A stretch of 64,000 nucleotides of DNA from Neurospora tetrasperma FGSC 2508 (GCF_000213175.1 NW_009799099.1:2800029-2864028), one strand, 5' to 3'. Counted from the stretch's first letter, positions 47,601 to 60,763 are shown. Notes: generated by a model from the letters alone, not told the origin. Numbers and translations: made by a program.

Positions 47601-48867
47601 CTGGTGCCGAACTCTCGCCGGACGCTCGACGCATTCTCGAACGCAACCGTGAGGGGTCTGTAAGACAGCTTGACGAACTGGTATTGACGTATCCATGAAG
47701 CTCGTGATGAAAAACATCCTAGCAAAATCTAGGATCCAAGAGTCCATTGACTATCAGAAACGGTTGGCGACGAGTGACAAACGCCCAATTCTATATAAGT
47801 GTAAAAGCCAGCCAGGACTCGGAACACTCCCGCATCGACGGTGCAGTGGCATGGCGGCTTGGCTTTTCGATCGAGTTGGCTCCGTCCAGGTTCATACTTG
47901 TTGCAGCACAGTGTCTGCCTGACGGGTGTTCACCTCCAAAACTCAACACTCTTGCGATCAACCCCCCGGGCCAATGAGCCAGCTACATACTAGGTACACT
48001 AGGTATCTACATCCTACGGTATTTCTATCCTAACGGACTGGAACTGTCAGGATGTCGGTTCGGTTGTTGGTTGCAACTCATGACTGGACAGACCAGATAC
48101 TGGCCTGTGTCCTTGATGCGCTGGCAGAGCAAAAAAGGGTTTTCAGATGCACACCCGGGGGGACCATCTACAAATTGCACCGCATCATCTTGTGAAGAGT
48201 TACATATCTTGTCTTTGGTCATTCCCATCTCGTCATCGGATATTATAAGATCTAGAGATGAGGAGGTCAGAAACGGTCAAAATGTTAGGGAGGCCACTAC
48301 CGAGTTCTCTACGCTCATCACCTCAAAGTCTCCGACTCCGTCCTCCGTGGCTACGGTACCGGTATGTGAGCGTATGCGCTTATCGATACATACTGTGTGA
48401 CCGCGAATAGGAACATCGATCGCTACGTACGCATGTCAGCCATTGCAGAGCTTCTCGCGCCCATTTGCGGGGATCGAGGGCGTCTTCAATTTAATCGAGT
48501 CGTTCTACGCCTTCGCTGTCCGTTGAAGCTCATGCATGATTAATGTGGACGGGCCTGCATTAGGAGGGTGGAGGTTTTCCTGCGGTCTCCTTCCGACGGG
48601 CAATCATGCCAACGGCTGTCAGCGAGTTGGCCCCCTCAATGAACCATTATAGGGAGGTTGGTGAAAATGGCGTCGGTTTCCATGAACCCATTTTGCGATT
48701 GTGACTGGGACAGGCTGAAAGGACTGGAAACTGACACAAAATTGAGGTTACTTTAACCGAATCGCCGTCTTCAGATACCTCTAGGGCAGCGTACTGTAGT
48801 AGACACTCTACCTCTACAGGTAAACCCCGAGGCGTGCGTAAGGAAGTGAGGTACTGGCACTTGGGAA

Positions 48868-48903
<36 letters not shown>

Positions 48904-51675
48904 CCGAGAAGCACTGCGTTCGAGATTTATCTGCGTCAGTCTTTTTAACACTTCCTGTTTTCTCGTTGTGCTACCACGAGAACAGTATTGGGGAGCTCCG
49001 AGTCAACCTTAGAAGCTTCCGTTCAATCACTGCTGCTTTTGAAGCCAGTGAGGTAGGCAATTCCTGGCCACGACCGACACCAAATTAAACCGCCCGAATG
49101 AGAGTCCTCGGCTGACAATGCATTTTACCACAAGCTCACAAGATGCGTTTCGCGCCCACTTCGATGTGCATTCACCATGTCCAGCACGAAACGATAGGGT
49201 CATCGTCGTCGTTGTCTCCAAAGACAATCTTTCCGTTTGAACTGACGAGAGCACAAAGCAAAAGTGTCTCGGGAGAGAAGGGAAGTTAACCACGGACGAG
49301 ACCTGACACTCGAAGGGAGAGCAAACAGTGAGATAAGTCCAATCCATGGTCGCCTATCATCATGATTCTTCATCCGCACCGATGTCTACTATGTTAGGAG
49401 AATCAGAAGCATTCAAAGCCGTTGTTCCCTCTACAACGGGTCAGGAGCGGCAGACTTCGATAGGCGTGTCTCATCACATCGGAAGCGACCACGTTTGAGA
49501 GTTCCATACCTCACCCATCGCGTGCGCTCCATGGTGACAGTGCAAGCCACGGGATATACACGCGCGCGCTTCCACACAAAGGTCGCGAACGGATGCTCGC
49601 AAACGGTGAAGTATCTTGGAAACGATCAAAGAATGATTGCGATGGCAACATCAAGAGAAGCTACTTGACTCTTCGTTGAAGATTGGTCATTTCAAGGTGC
49701 TGGCGCAATTGCGCAGGCATGCCCAGTCACTACGTACAGTACCGAAAGATGAGGAGGGGTCGTCGGTCGGGTCGAACCCCTGATTTTCTCGAAACAAATG
49801 GTCCATAGGCAGCACGCCCGAACAATGATTCGAAGCTGGCAGTTCAAGGAGCGGGGTGTTTGATTCGTTTGATCATGTGTCTGTTATTGATGGAATGGTA
49901 TCGACGCTCTCATCGAGAAGTGGAACTTTCTGTAATTCTTGTCGCAAATTGCCATTGCCATTTCAGATCTAGGACTTAGCAGGGGCATGCCAAGACAGAG
50001 ACAGCGTCCGCTTCCCAGCAGACCCACCCTTACCACCACAAGTGAACGGACACTGACACTTCCGAGAGTTTCATTTGAACGTTAAAGGCTCTCATGTAAG
50101 CGTTCGTTGCAAATTGCGAATACCACGCACAAACAGTTCGAGTTCTGGGCTTGTGTCGATACTGAATTGAAACCAGGGGGGAGCGTATGAGGCTGATACG
50201 GAGGTTATCGAAGAGGGTTGGGTGCGGTTTTGAGAAATTCCAACGCTCCCCGCCTCGTCATCCGTGACACGTGCTGCCGTGAAAGATTCGCGTATGAGCG
50301 GAGAACGCCGTTGCAAAATGCGACGCCGAGGGGTTCCCAATGATTTTGACTGTATAACATGAAGAGACTGACATTAGTTGATACTTTTTCGCTTCTTAGA
50401 GACGCCAAGTTGCGTCGAAAGAAGTGAAATTGGGAACAGCAACTCTATTGCGGAGGGCGCGCTGTTTGACCATTTCATCGCCAGGCGTCGGTTGACGCGT
50501 CGAGCGTGCCTGCCCCGCGTTGTGAGGAATTTGGATGGTATCCCTCCAATGGGGTGTTACGTCATGGTGGGAGCGGGTCCGGGGTTGCACAGACCATTCT
50601 GGCGGTTTTTCAGTTTGGTTTTCTAGTGTTTCCTAGGTTACCCCATTCCTGTGCTGTCAATAAACACACAGTCGCAAGCAAGGGAACATTCCCAGCACGT
50701 CGGGACGCTGCGACCGGCCTTGAAAAGAAGTTCGCCCACAACAAACCCCAGCACTTGCCCGGACCCTTTCCCAACCACCTTGTCAAGCCTGTCACGCCCG
50801 ATTCGTCTTCCTTTTTGCGACATACACAACCTCGCATCGTGGAGCAAGCACTGCAGCCCGAGGATCGCAGCGCACCGACACAGCCAAAATAGCATGCGCA
50901 TCCATTCTTTAATCAGTCGCTCGTTCGGACGTTGAAGTCGGACTTTTCTTTTTTTCTCATATTCTCTCATTCGACTTTATCCGCATATTTCACGTGCAGG
51001 TCGAGGTGAAGTGAGCGTTACGGTTACGGTTACGGCACGCAGCTCCACCGTGGTAATCTTCGCCCTGCGACCCTGCCCGTGAATCGCCTGTTCCCCTTCC
51101 TTCTTCAGGTTGGTGCAAGCCGGCTTCAACTGAAACGACTCTGGTCAATTTGGACTTGTTGCGCCGACCAGTCTCACCAGTCTCGCCTGTCCTGAAGGGA
51201 TATCAAGTCCCGAGTCACGGGTCGTGCTTTTCAACTCTTTCAACACGCATTCCCTCACTGCTGCTACCTATCTCCTGTCTGCTGCACTGGGCGCATCGCT
51301 TCCGTTCAGTTCAGTTGCACTCTCGGACGTCCACTTCGTTGGTTTTGTGTCGTACAGAACGAGGCGCTCGACTGCAGGACGGTTCTTTCTTCGCCGGCGC
51401 TCACAGGTCCTTTTTTAAACCCACAGTCGTTTCCACCAACAATAGCCACCAGCCAACAGCACCAACGCTTCATCTTCGTCGTCTATAACAGAACTCGGTA
51501 TAACTTCCACTTCAGCTATTTGCCATCTGGATCACTTTGGCCGTCGACCTACGCCAAGCGCGTCGCGTGTTCAAGGTCACCCAGCCTTTACCTTAATACT
51601 ACCAACTCTCAAGGTTCCCGCAGGCATCCATTCAGCAAAACATCATCCCGTATCTCTTTGGTAATTTCCCTAAAG
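44641..51675. other. Seven-kilobase gene-free block between Zn2Cys6 gene and cyclin gene
   Basis: No recognisable gene on either strand; open frames are short and overlapping. It should hold the promoter and leader of the Zn2Cys6 gene (left) and of the cyclin (right, C/T-rich from about 50900). It includes a 34-base A run (48869-48902) and three TTACGG units near 51017-51035. Base composition looks ordinary, without an AT-rich block of the kind repeat-induced mutation leaves. Confidence 0.5.
48869..48902. repeat. Poly(A) tract, 34 bases
   Basis: An uninterrupted run of 34 adenines in the gene-free block. No LINE- or SINE-like sequence was seen beside it. Confidence 0.9.
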
Positions 51676-53992
51676 ATGGACGCAAAGGTACGTGACGAAA
51701 CCTACACTTCCCCATCAGGTCGTCTTTCTCCTTCCTGATGACGAGTTCGTATTCCACCCCACACCTTCGTTATCACCACCGTTATCACAGATTACACATC
51801 CCAACTAGGCCAGACAATTTACGTTCCCTGCTGCAAATCATTGGAGGCCTTCCTACCGCCTCAGCAACGCAGTGGGAATGCGTATTTGATTTCTCGTTTG
51901 CTCGGTATACTGACTGATACCTTCAATCCAGCCCCAGCGTCATCTGTGGGCTCCTCCCGTTCGATACGGCGACGAGAACATCCCACCTGCCGATCCGATT
52001 CACCAGAGTAAGAGGTCGGACAGCAAGATCAAGGCAATGATGGCGGTTAACGGCACCTTGAACGCACCACCCAAGAGGGCTGCCTGCTTCGACAAGAGCA
52101 ACACCTCGAAGCCACTAGCCGACGGCGGGAACAAGGACTCGTTGAAGAACAGGGTGAAACCGATGGTCACAACCAGCAGCACTCGAGACCTACGGTCGGA
52201 TGGCAGGGAGAATAACCGCTCGGCAGTGGAGGAGCATTATGTGCGGCCAACGGCGACCTCGAAGGCAGCATCACACGGCCAAAAGTATTCCTCGACGGCT
52301 CCCCTATCATCCCATGCCGCCAGCGGGGCATACGGTGGCATACGCTCACACAATACCATCGCCAAACTCTCCGCACCGGTCAAGAAAACGACCAACGTAT
52401 ACCGCGACAACAAAGTCAAGGAGGAGAGCACATCTCATGCGCCCACTTCCTCGTCAGTTGATGATCTTGTTGCGATGGTCGACAAGCATATCAAGGACCC
52501 ACGCCACTACAAGAGTCAACCGCAACTCAAGTCGGACCAGCAGCATACCCTACACCGGAATCAGAGCAAATATGTGCCCGATTACGAGAACCCGAATGAC
52601 GTGGATGATCCCGACGATTTAAATGCCGATTACGCCGAGTCTTACGAGGACGCGGTCGAGCAATTATCCAGAGATCTCGATATTCCTGCGAACACCGATC
52701 CTGCAGCTATCGCCCACGCAAATCACATGTCAATCGCCCAAGCCAGCTATGACTCGATGCCTCAAGGCGTACCACTCGCACCCTCGAAACCAGCCAGGGC
52801 CCTTCCACTGCCCCCCAACGTCTCTGATCCCGAAGAGTATTCTGAAGACGACGACGATCAGGACCTCTACGACGACCAAGGATATACCACCGCCCATTCT
52901 TATCGATCTCATTGCGACAATACCACAGGAGGACCTACCACATTAGTCGCGCCCAAAACAACCGCGGACATCCAGAAGGAACTTGACATTGCGAAGGCAT
53001 GGGTTTTGGAGCATCAAACGGAGGAAGAGGTTGAGGAGGAGAATTGGGATGTGAGCATGGTAGCTGAGTACGGCGACGAGATCTTTGAGTACTTGCGCGA
53101 GCTTGAGGTAGGATACCCCGCTGATGCTTTCCCAATATCACTGTGACACTAACCAATCGTTTCATCAGGAACGGATGCTTCCAAATCCTCACTACATGGA
53201 CATCCAAACCGAGATCCGGTGGTCCATGCGATCCGTCCTCATGGACTGGCTGGTCCAGGTTCACCATCGCTTCAGTCTTCTCCCGGAGACCCTTTTTCTC
53301 ACCGTGAACTACATCGACCGCTTTCTTTCAGTTAAGGTTGTCTCGCTGGGCAAGCTTCAACTGGTTGGCGCGACTGCCATTTTCGTCGCAGCCAAGTACG
53401 AGGAGATCAACTGCCCTTCCATTCAGGAACTTGTGTACATGGTGGATCAGGGATACTCTGTTGAGGAGATTCTAAAGGCAGAGAAGTTCATGCTCACCAT
53501 GCTGAACTTCGAACTTGGTTGGCCAGGCCCGATGAGCTTCCTTCGGCGCATTAGCAAAGCCGATGACTACGATTTGGAAACTCGGACTCTTGCAAAGTAC
53601 TTGCTCGAAGTGACTATCATGGATGAGCGGTTTGTGGGCTGCCCTGCGAGTTATCTTGCTGCCGGTGCCCATTGCCTCTCCCGCTTTTTCCTGCAAAGAG
53701 GGCCATGGGTAAGTCCTCCTCTTTATCATGACATGGTTGATTGAAAGCTTACACATGACAGACACATGCCCATGTTCACTTTTCCGGCTATACGCTGGCT
53801 CAATTGAGGCCACTCATCATTAGCATCCTCGACTGCTGCCAGGAACCACGCAAACATCACGGCGCGGTATACGACAAGTACTCTCATCAGAGGTTCAAGT
53901 CCGCGTCTACTTTCGTGGAAGGCAAAATTGCGAAAGGTTTCGTGTTGCCGCTTCGAGCGAACGCTTCTATCAGCGACAGTGCGCAATCATAG
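51676..53992 (+). CDS. B-type cyclin (CLB3-like)
   Basis: Mitotic cyclin that activates the Cdc28/Cdk1 kinase. Four exons, 51676-51687, 51932-53107, 53169-53708 and 53762-53992, all join in phase 0 to give 652 residues. The first exon encodes only MDAK. The N-terminal 390 residues are disordered. The cyclin box begins near residue 405 with MRSVLMDWLVQVHHRFSLL and ETLFLTVNYIDRFLS, continuing with GATAIFVAAKYEEINCPS. The C-terminal cyclin fold holds FELGWPGPMSFLRRISKADD and LLEVTIMDERFVGCPASYLA, and spans the last intron. The segment KRAACFDKSN near residue 48 resembles the AFGDVSN motif of B-type cyclins but is altered. No RxxL destruction box or KEN box is visible in the N-terminal region. 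Cyclin B identity is firm; the CLB3 subgroup is less sure. Confidence 0.93.
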
Positions 53993-56900
53993 ACCCAACC
54001 ATGCCCTCCACCCGTTTGCCCTAGCATGCATCTTGGTCAATAAGAACATGCTGGCGTAAGGGCGAATTACCAACTGCATTGTTAGGAAGAGACCGCAACG
54101 ATAGCGGCTCTTTCCTCTTAATATGTCCACTAAAGGAGATGTACAACCAGTTATGGCGTTGCTTTCATCAACGACGGCAGCACCTGTTTCGTACCTCCGG
54201 GCCCGCGGATAGCATATTCTCCTTTCGGACATCCGATACTACGTATTCTAGACTCTTTCGGTACTGTCTGATCTAATCTTTGGTACTCCACGGGTCCGGC
54301 GGTGCCAAATTCATGCCAAAGTAAACAACAAGACTACGAAAAAGGAAACAAAGCTTTGATGATGAAGCGACGAAGTACGACATATTTTACCCGCTTACCT
54401 ATTGTGGGTTTCGTTTTCACTTGCGCTTGCAGTGTTATTTTCACCGCAGGTTATGGGGCAGATTGCCCCCTTTCTTTTTCCTATTCATCGGCGTTTTAGG
54501 AGGTCAAGATCCATACGGCTCCAACTTCCAGGCGCGATATTGGAGGTAATCGTCATGCATTGTCTTGACGGCTTTTACACCAGGTTGAGATTCTAGGCGA
54601 AAAAGAGGAGGGAAAGAAAGAAAAAAAGGAAAAAAGGGGGGGTTGGCTCATCTAAAGGGAAACTGGAACGGCGTCTGCTTCAGGGATTCATATCAGAGAC
54701 GAATGGACGGATGGATCGACAAATGGACAAGATGGAATGGCGTCGGTACAATGAACATGATATTTCAACGAGCTTCAGCCTTTAGTGCGAGTGCATGGTC
54801 TTCCAAGTTCTACCGACATTTTTATGTCTAGCTTATTTTATTTATCTTTGCTCTTTCTGATAAAGGTGAAAGCTCGGCGCTGCTCAAAAGGGATGGTCGT
54901 TCACGTTTCTATTCATTTTGCATTTTTATTCTTTGCCTTGACAGAAGTCAGTCACACAATGAGTTGGGCACGAAAATGGTAGGCACGGCGAATGGAACTG
55001 GATGAACGTCATTAAGGACATGAGGAGGAGAGCAAGGCATGGTAGCATGTTAAGGGTGCTTTTCTCTATATGTTTGTTTTAAGACGCTTAGAGTATTCTG
55101 CTCGATTCTTTAATATGCCTGGTTTTGGGCCAATAGAAAAAGGGTTCACTTCCAATAAGTGACAAGGCACTTTACCAGTAGAGAAGAAGAGTCAAAACAT
55201 CAGTTAAGCTATGGCATTAGCACGGCCCAATATCGGTAGTTCAATCTATATACAAGACAAGTTATGTCACTCGTCGATTTCCATGATGCATTGTTGCCAG
55301 TGATGGTCAATGTGGATGAAAACCTGCCTGCTTTGGCAACAGATTTTCAATTCTAATTTCGAGGAGGACAAATCATTCCAACCCCAAGTGGGAAGATGAT
55401 ATCACCTTGCAGGTTGTTATTTTATGAAAACGTTTGCTCCTTTGAGCCATATAGAAAGCAAACAGTGGTAAGTTCAGATATTGAAGACTTCGGATGAAAA
55501 GAAAACACTCGAATTATGGTGCGTCAGGTTCCCGTCTGCAATGCGGAAGTCGGCAGCCCATTCAGGGCTTGTGGTGATTGTGCGATCTCGGCTGTCCGAA
55601 GTTGTTGATAGTATTCCTATACTATTTCCACTCGACTATGAATCAGCGTTTCCAAGGCATCCAGCACATGTGTCATCATGGGACTCCTGGTCATTGTCCA
55701 TGCAATACCGGGTCGATCAAGAGCGGAATTAGATGATCACAAAGTGGATTGTTGATGATAAATGGTGGGCGGCGGGGTTCAGGGGCACCATGGAGTCATT
55801 GTTTAGAAGTGGGGTTTCCTTTAGACTCGAGGCGGAACTTTCGTGAATGGAGACGGGACTGGGGCTGCCCGGGCTGGAGTTCCCGTCGTGGATATTTCTC
55901 AGCTTTGTGGATTCCTTTCGCTCACGCCTCGAGGTTGAACATTACCTAAACTGAGTTCAAAAGTTGCATTTGCTTGGCAAGGACCGCAAACTCCAAATTC
56001 ACTACCTCGCATCGAATGACCTGTCAGACCCGGCCTGGACCGCGGCTTCCTGCTTGGAACGGGAGTTGGAGCGTACTGGACAAGTGCGCGGTGCGTATTG
56101 TGTGACGACGGTAGGGTACCTCTGGTGAATAAATCTCGGGGCGGCAGGGGCAATCGCATATTGGAACGCGGGTTCGGAACAGAGGAAGGCACCGCAGGAA
56201 CCCTTTACTATTTGGGTTAATCTGAAGCCAAGAAAGGGGATGATGTCTCGGCCATGCAGTTTTTGTACACAGTACCGTACTACTGAACTGAAATTTTCGT
56301 CTGCTCAATTCTTCTTTTTTTTTTTTTCTTCTTTTTCGTTGACCACTCTCCGCTACATTGCGCGATCGCCTTCGCATCTTTAGAGGTCCCCACCCCCCAC
56401 GACAACCACTCCACATCTCACTCTCTTCTACACATCTCACGCTCGTTCTGGAACATCATCCTAGTAATTATAGTAACAGTCATACTTCCTTCATCACTCT
56501 TGCAGTTGAAGAGGCAAAGTCGATGTGTTCGTAGCCGTGTCAGGTCTCTGAGTGCTCACTTTCGTCGTGTCCCAGACTCCAGAGAGGTAAAAGCGCACTT
56601 TTGGCCGCAGCTGTCATCCGCAGGATAGCCGCGTGACGAATTCCGTTTTTTCTTCGATCCCGACCGGGGTTTGTTTACTGGGTGCAGTCTTCGCCAGCGA
56701 TCCCCCTCTTCCCCGCCGTGGGCCGTCCAACCGTCGCTCCGTTGCATTGGGCTGCCGTCACATCGTATCCAACAAAAAAAAAGACTGGCTCCGTATCCGC
56801 TACGGCCGGCGGTCCGCCTGCGATATATCCCGAGATCGGCCTGCACCTCCACGAGTCCACAGCGCTGTCGCCCTCTCCGTCCCTCCTCTGGCTCGCCCGT

Positions 56901-57181
56901 TCGTCTCCAGCCTCGAGAATTCTCGCAACCCCATCCGGGACCCCAGATCCGATTCCCTGAGACCCCACTCGCGCCGACCACTGAGAAGTGCAACCCCAGT
57001 GCGTGTGCGACAATTCGCGACGCATTTCACCAGCCGCAAGCCCGCAACCTTGACAGACGCAAAGCTTTGACTCTTCGCGCACAAGATCGTCCCCTGCGTC
57101 GCATACCTGCTCTCTGCTTGTACAAAGTACCCAGCCTGTCCGCGTACCGCGTAGAGCGCTTCACTACCACACACAGTCGCC
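53993..57181. other. Region between cyclin and aspartate-glutamate carrier genes
   Basis: About 3.2 kb. The left two thirds show no recognisable gene. From about 56300 the plus strand becomes pyrimidine-rich and is probably promoter and 5' leader of the carrier gene; overlapping open frames at 56633-57204 look like products of that composition. Confidence 0.55.
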
Positions 57182-59458
57182 ATGTCCACAGCAGCGGTTG
57201 TTAAGGAAGCGGTCAAGGAGACCCTCATCGGCTCCAATGAGCATGCCGCCGCCGACCAGGTGCAGCCTACTGCTCAGACCAAGGCGCGCTTCACCCACTA
57301 CGCTGTTCAGGACTCCGAGACGGGTGAACTTTTCTTGGGACCCGATCAGTTTATTGATGCCGTGGCTCCCCCTCACGAAGACTATGTGAGTCACACCTCA
57401 AGAGATCCTCACTTTGCCCTCAGTTTGCGACTCACTGGCTGACCCGCGCGCGCCTTCTTTCTATACAGCACAAAATCAAGCGCGAACAGTACAGCATCCT
57501 GTTCAGCGTTGCCGACCGAGCCAATAAAGGAAAGGTGACCCTTTCCGACTGGACATACTTCGAGAACCTGCTCGAGAAGCCCGATGCCGAGTATGAAATT
57601 GCATTCCGCCTGTTCGACGTTGAGCGCCTCGGCACAGTCAAGTATGATGACTTCCGTCGTCTTTACGAGCTCAACAAGGGCCCGAATAGCATCCCATTCG
57701 ATTGGGACTGCGAATGGGCCAAACTCTACATCGGAAGCAAGACCAAGAGACACAACTTGGACTACCAACAATTTTCGCAAATGCTCCGTGGCCTACAAGG
57801 CGAGCGCATCCGCCAGGCGTTCCAGCTCTTCGACAAGGATGGGGACGGCTTCATCGAACCCGGGGACTTCGAGCGAATCATTATGGAGACCTCGAAGCAC
57901 AAGCTGTCTGATCACCTCCTCGAAAACCTCAACACTCTTTGCAACATCTCCCAGGGCAGTAAGGTCTCGTATGCGAACGTTAGGGCATTTCAAAACATAA
58001 TCAAGGAAATGGATCTAGTCGAGCTCATAATCCGTAAGGCTTGCGGCAAGAGTCAGGATGGCAAGATTACTCGCACTGAATTTCTCAACCAGGCTGCAAA
58101 GATCACCCGCTTTTCCCTCTTCACTCCCATGGAGGCGGATATTCTGTTCCACTTTGCGAGTGTTGGTAACCCCTCAGGCAGACTTGGTCTTGAGGATTTC
58201 GCAAAGGTTCTTGACCCTTCATGGAGAAACCGTCACGAGGCCGAGGCAAGACTTCTGCCTCAAGCTGTGCAGACAAAGAGTCAGCAGTTTGCCCACCGGG
58301 CGGGAGAGTCGGCTTACAACTTCATTCTGGGCAGTTTGTCAGGCGCCTTTGGTGCATTCATGGTCTATCCCATTGATCTGGTCAAAACAAGAATGCAGAA
58401 CCAGAGAGGTGCCTCGCCCGGTAGCAGACTCTATGACAACTCCATCGACTGCTTTAGAAAAGTCATTCGCAACGAGGGTTTCAGGGGTCTTTACTCGGGT
58501 GTTCTGCCCCAGCTTGTTGGTGTCGCCCCTGAGAAGGCCATCAAGCTTACCGTCAACGATCTCGTTCGTGGCGCCTTTACTGATAAGCAGGGCAATATCT
58601 CCTTGATCCATGAGATCATTGCTGGTGGTACTGCCGGTGGTTGCCAAGTTGTAAGTCTTCTTAAAATATTCTGTGTGCCTGGCTTTCGCCGTTGAGAATG
58701 CTAACTGCTTTCTTGTGCATTAGGTTTTCACAAACCCCTTGGAAATTGTCAAAATCAGATTGCAGGTCCAGGGTGAGGTTGCTAAGAGTGTCGAGGGCGC
58801 TCCCAAGCGCTCTGCCATGTGGATCGTCCGTAACTTGGGCCTGGTGGGATTGTACAAGGGCGCATCTGCTTGCTTGCTCCGCGACGTTCCCTTCTCGGCT
58901 ATCTACTTCCCAACTTACTCCCACTTAAAGAAGGACCTTTTCGGCGAGTCAAAGACCAAGAAGCTGGGCGTTCTGCAGCTTCTTACGGCCGGCGCCATTG
59001 CCGGTATGCCCGCTGCTTACCTTACGACACCCTGCGACGTCATCAAGACTCGTCTGCAGGTCGAGGCCCGCAAGGGCGACACGCAGTATACCGGTCTCAG
59101 GCATGCTGCCAAGACCATCTGGAAGGAAGAAGGCTTCCGGGCCTTCTTCAAGGGTGGTCCTGCCCGTATTTTCCGCTCCTCGCCGCAATTCGGTTTCACC
59201 CTTGCCGCTTATGAGCTCCTCCAGAGTGTTCTGCCGTATCCCGGACAGAAGGCGGAGAAGATGCACGCGGGCGTCGCTGATGCTGTGTCCATGGTGAAAG
59301 ATTCCGTGGGCGGTGACAGCCCGTACACGAGGTCACGCAATGCCCTCAAGATTCTGCTGGATCTTGATGAGCATTTTGGCCGCGTGAAGCTCGATGCCAA
59401 TGCCGCTGGATGGAAGGCTCTGCCCACGTGGATGCAGACACCTCCCAAGACCGCGTAA
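57182..59458 (+). CDS. agc1: Mitochondrial aspartate-glutamate carrier with EF-hands (Agc1/Aralar type)
   Basis: Inner-membrane carrier exchanging mitochondrial aspartate for cytosolic glutamate, part of the malate-aspartate shuttle. Exons 57182-57385, 57469-58650 and 58724-59458 join in phase 0, giving 706 residues. The N-terminal half is an EF-hand domain of the long Aralar/citrin type; a canonical calcium loop, [12 protein letters not shown], lies at about 190-201 and a degenerate one ([12 protein letters not shown]) near 118-129. The carrier half has three repeats, each with the carrier signature: [20 protein letters not shown] and [20 protein letters not shown] in the sixth helix region is typical of this carrier subtype. 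Yeast Agc1 lacks EF-hands (family knowledge), so calcium control may exist here. An amphipathic C-terminal tail follows. Identity is firm. Confidence 0.96.
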
Positions 59459-60664
59459 GGTGGCACTTACGGAGCGTCAGGACCCAACGGTTATCGAAGC
59501 TGATATGGGGATATGAGTGTGGAAACACAGCTGATCGTCAGTAGATGCAGCTGGCAACTGCTTGACAATGAGGTGACTACAACCGCTGACCGTTACCGAC
59601 CTCTTTTCCATTAAACTTTATTTGGTCTCAATCAAATAAGCCCCTTGATCCTCATCGACCACCTGTGGCAGGGCTATTTGCGCAAGCTCCACCAAAGTTA
59701 CGCAAGTGCATACTACGCCGCCTGAGCTTGTGCAAGTACACCATCATTCATGGTTACTATTTCCCCTTCCCTCCATGATATCTTTCAATCTTAGTTTCGG
59801 CATATATCTCCACGATTTCGGATCTGAGCACAAGATCAGACGGGGTTTCGGTGCACTATTTAACAGGACGGCGACTGCTGATGGCAAAAAGGATCTTCAT
59901 GATATCGGTTCAGCGAGTATGGAGTACGAGAACACAAAAATAAGGGGCGTTATCGGGAGAAAAAAATGCGATCTGGGGTGGCGGGAATGTTTTCGTTTCA
60001 GATTTTTTAATTCTTTTTGTCGGATTTCTGTATATGCTCGTACTTTGCACATGAGTCAACTTTTCAGCGAAATGCTTACAGCTCTTTTTACTCGCTTCTT
60101 CTGACGCCCTTCACTGGGTCATGTTAGGGGCTGCTTTTTCCTCCTCCTTTTCTCCTGTCACTTAAAAATATGAAGAAGGAAACGGGTCTATGTCTAGACG
60201 TTGGTTTTCGATCTCTTCGTTTCCTTTCTACTTTCACATACTTTGCCTATCATTCTCTTCCGCGCTCTTCCTCAGCCCCGGTTGCACTCTGTTGGTTTTC
60301 AGTTTGGAGTTGACTATCTGAGGCAATGAACGGATGAGCGCAAGTGCATGAACACGCGAATGTATAGCAAAGCGGACAACAAGTGCTACAGTCATGACAC
60401 TCTACACATTTTCACATAACCTTCCTTGCGTGGGATAGAGAAAAGTATCAAGGGAGGGTAGATAGCTAAAGATAGACTAGCATTACAAGATAAAAGCATG
60501 TTATAAGACAGGAAAAAGCCTGATAGCGCTCGATTAGGTCAGTGAAAATCATTGGAGTTGAGCACGGCTTTTGCCGTCATCTTCGATTCTCAAGTGATAA
60601 AATTCCGCACTGATTGGAAAATGATTGGTTTATAGATGTTACTTTACTCTTCTATCTACAATAA
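59459..60664. other. 3' flank of carrier gene up to tRNA gene
   Basis: About 1.2 kb with T-rich tracts and no recognisable gene. Confidence 0.6.
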
Positions 60665-60753
60665 GCGGGTTTAGCTCAGTTGGGAGAGCGTCAGACTGAA
60701 GTCCACTTCACTCATAAATCTGAAGGTCGTGTGTTCGATCCACACAAACCGCA
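60665..60753 (+). tRNA. tRNA-Phe (GAA) with 16-nt intron
   Basis: The full cloverleaf can be drawn: acceptor GCGGGTT, D arm with the A-box TAGCTCAGTTGGG, anticodon GAA at 60698-60700, and T arm GTGTG-TTCGATC-CACAC (B box). The intron is 60702-60717, one base after the anticodon as for nuclear tRNA introns, and its CTTC can pair with the anticodon GAAG. Removing it leaves anticodon stem TCAGA/TCTGA with loop CTGAAGA. The acceptor stem has a G5-A68 mismatch. A run of eight T at 60756-60763 is the polymerase III stop. Confidence 0.96.
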
Positions 60754-60755
60754 GC

Positions 60756-60763
60756 TTTTTTTT
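60756..60763 (+). terminator. RNA polymerase III terminator of tRNA-Phe
   Basis: Eight thymines starting three bases after the tRNA 3' end. Confidence 0.9.

Noticed and set aside
48850-48910. Poly(A) tract as the tail of a retroposed element
   Set aside because: No target-site duplication, LINE- or SINE-like sequence found on either side.
56633-57204. Overlapping open frames of 145 and 177 codons before the carrier gene
   Set aside because: Pyrimidine-rich leader with few stops; no similarity and overlapping frames.
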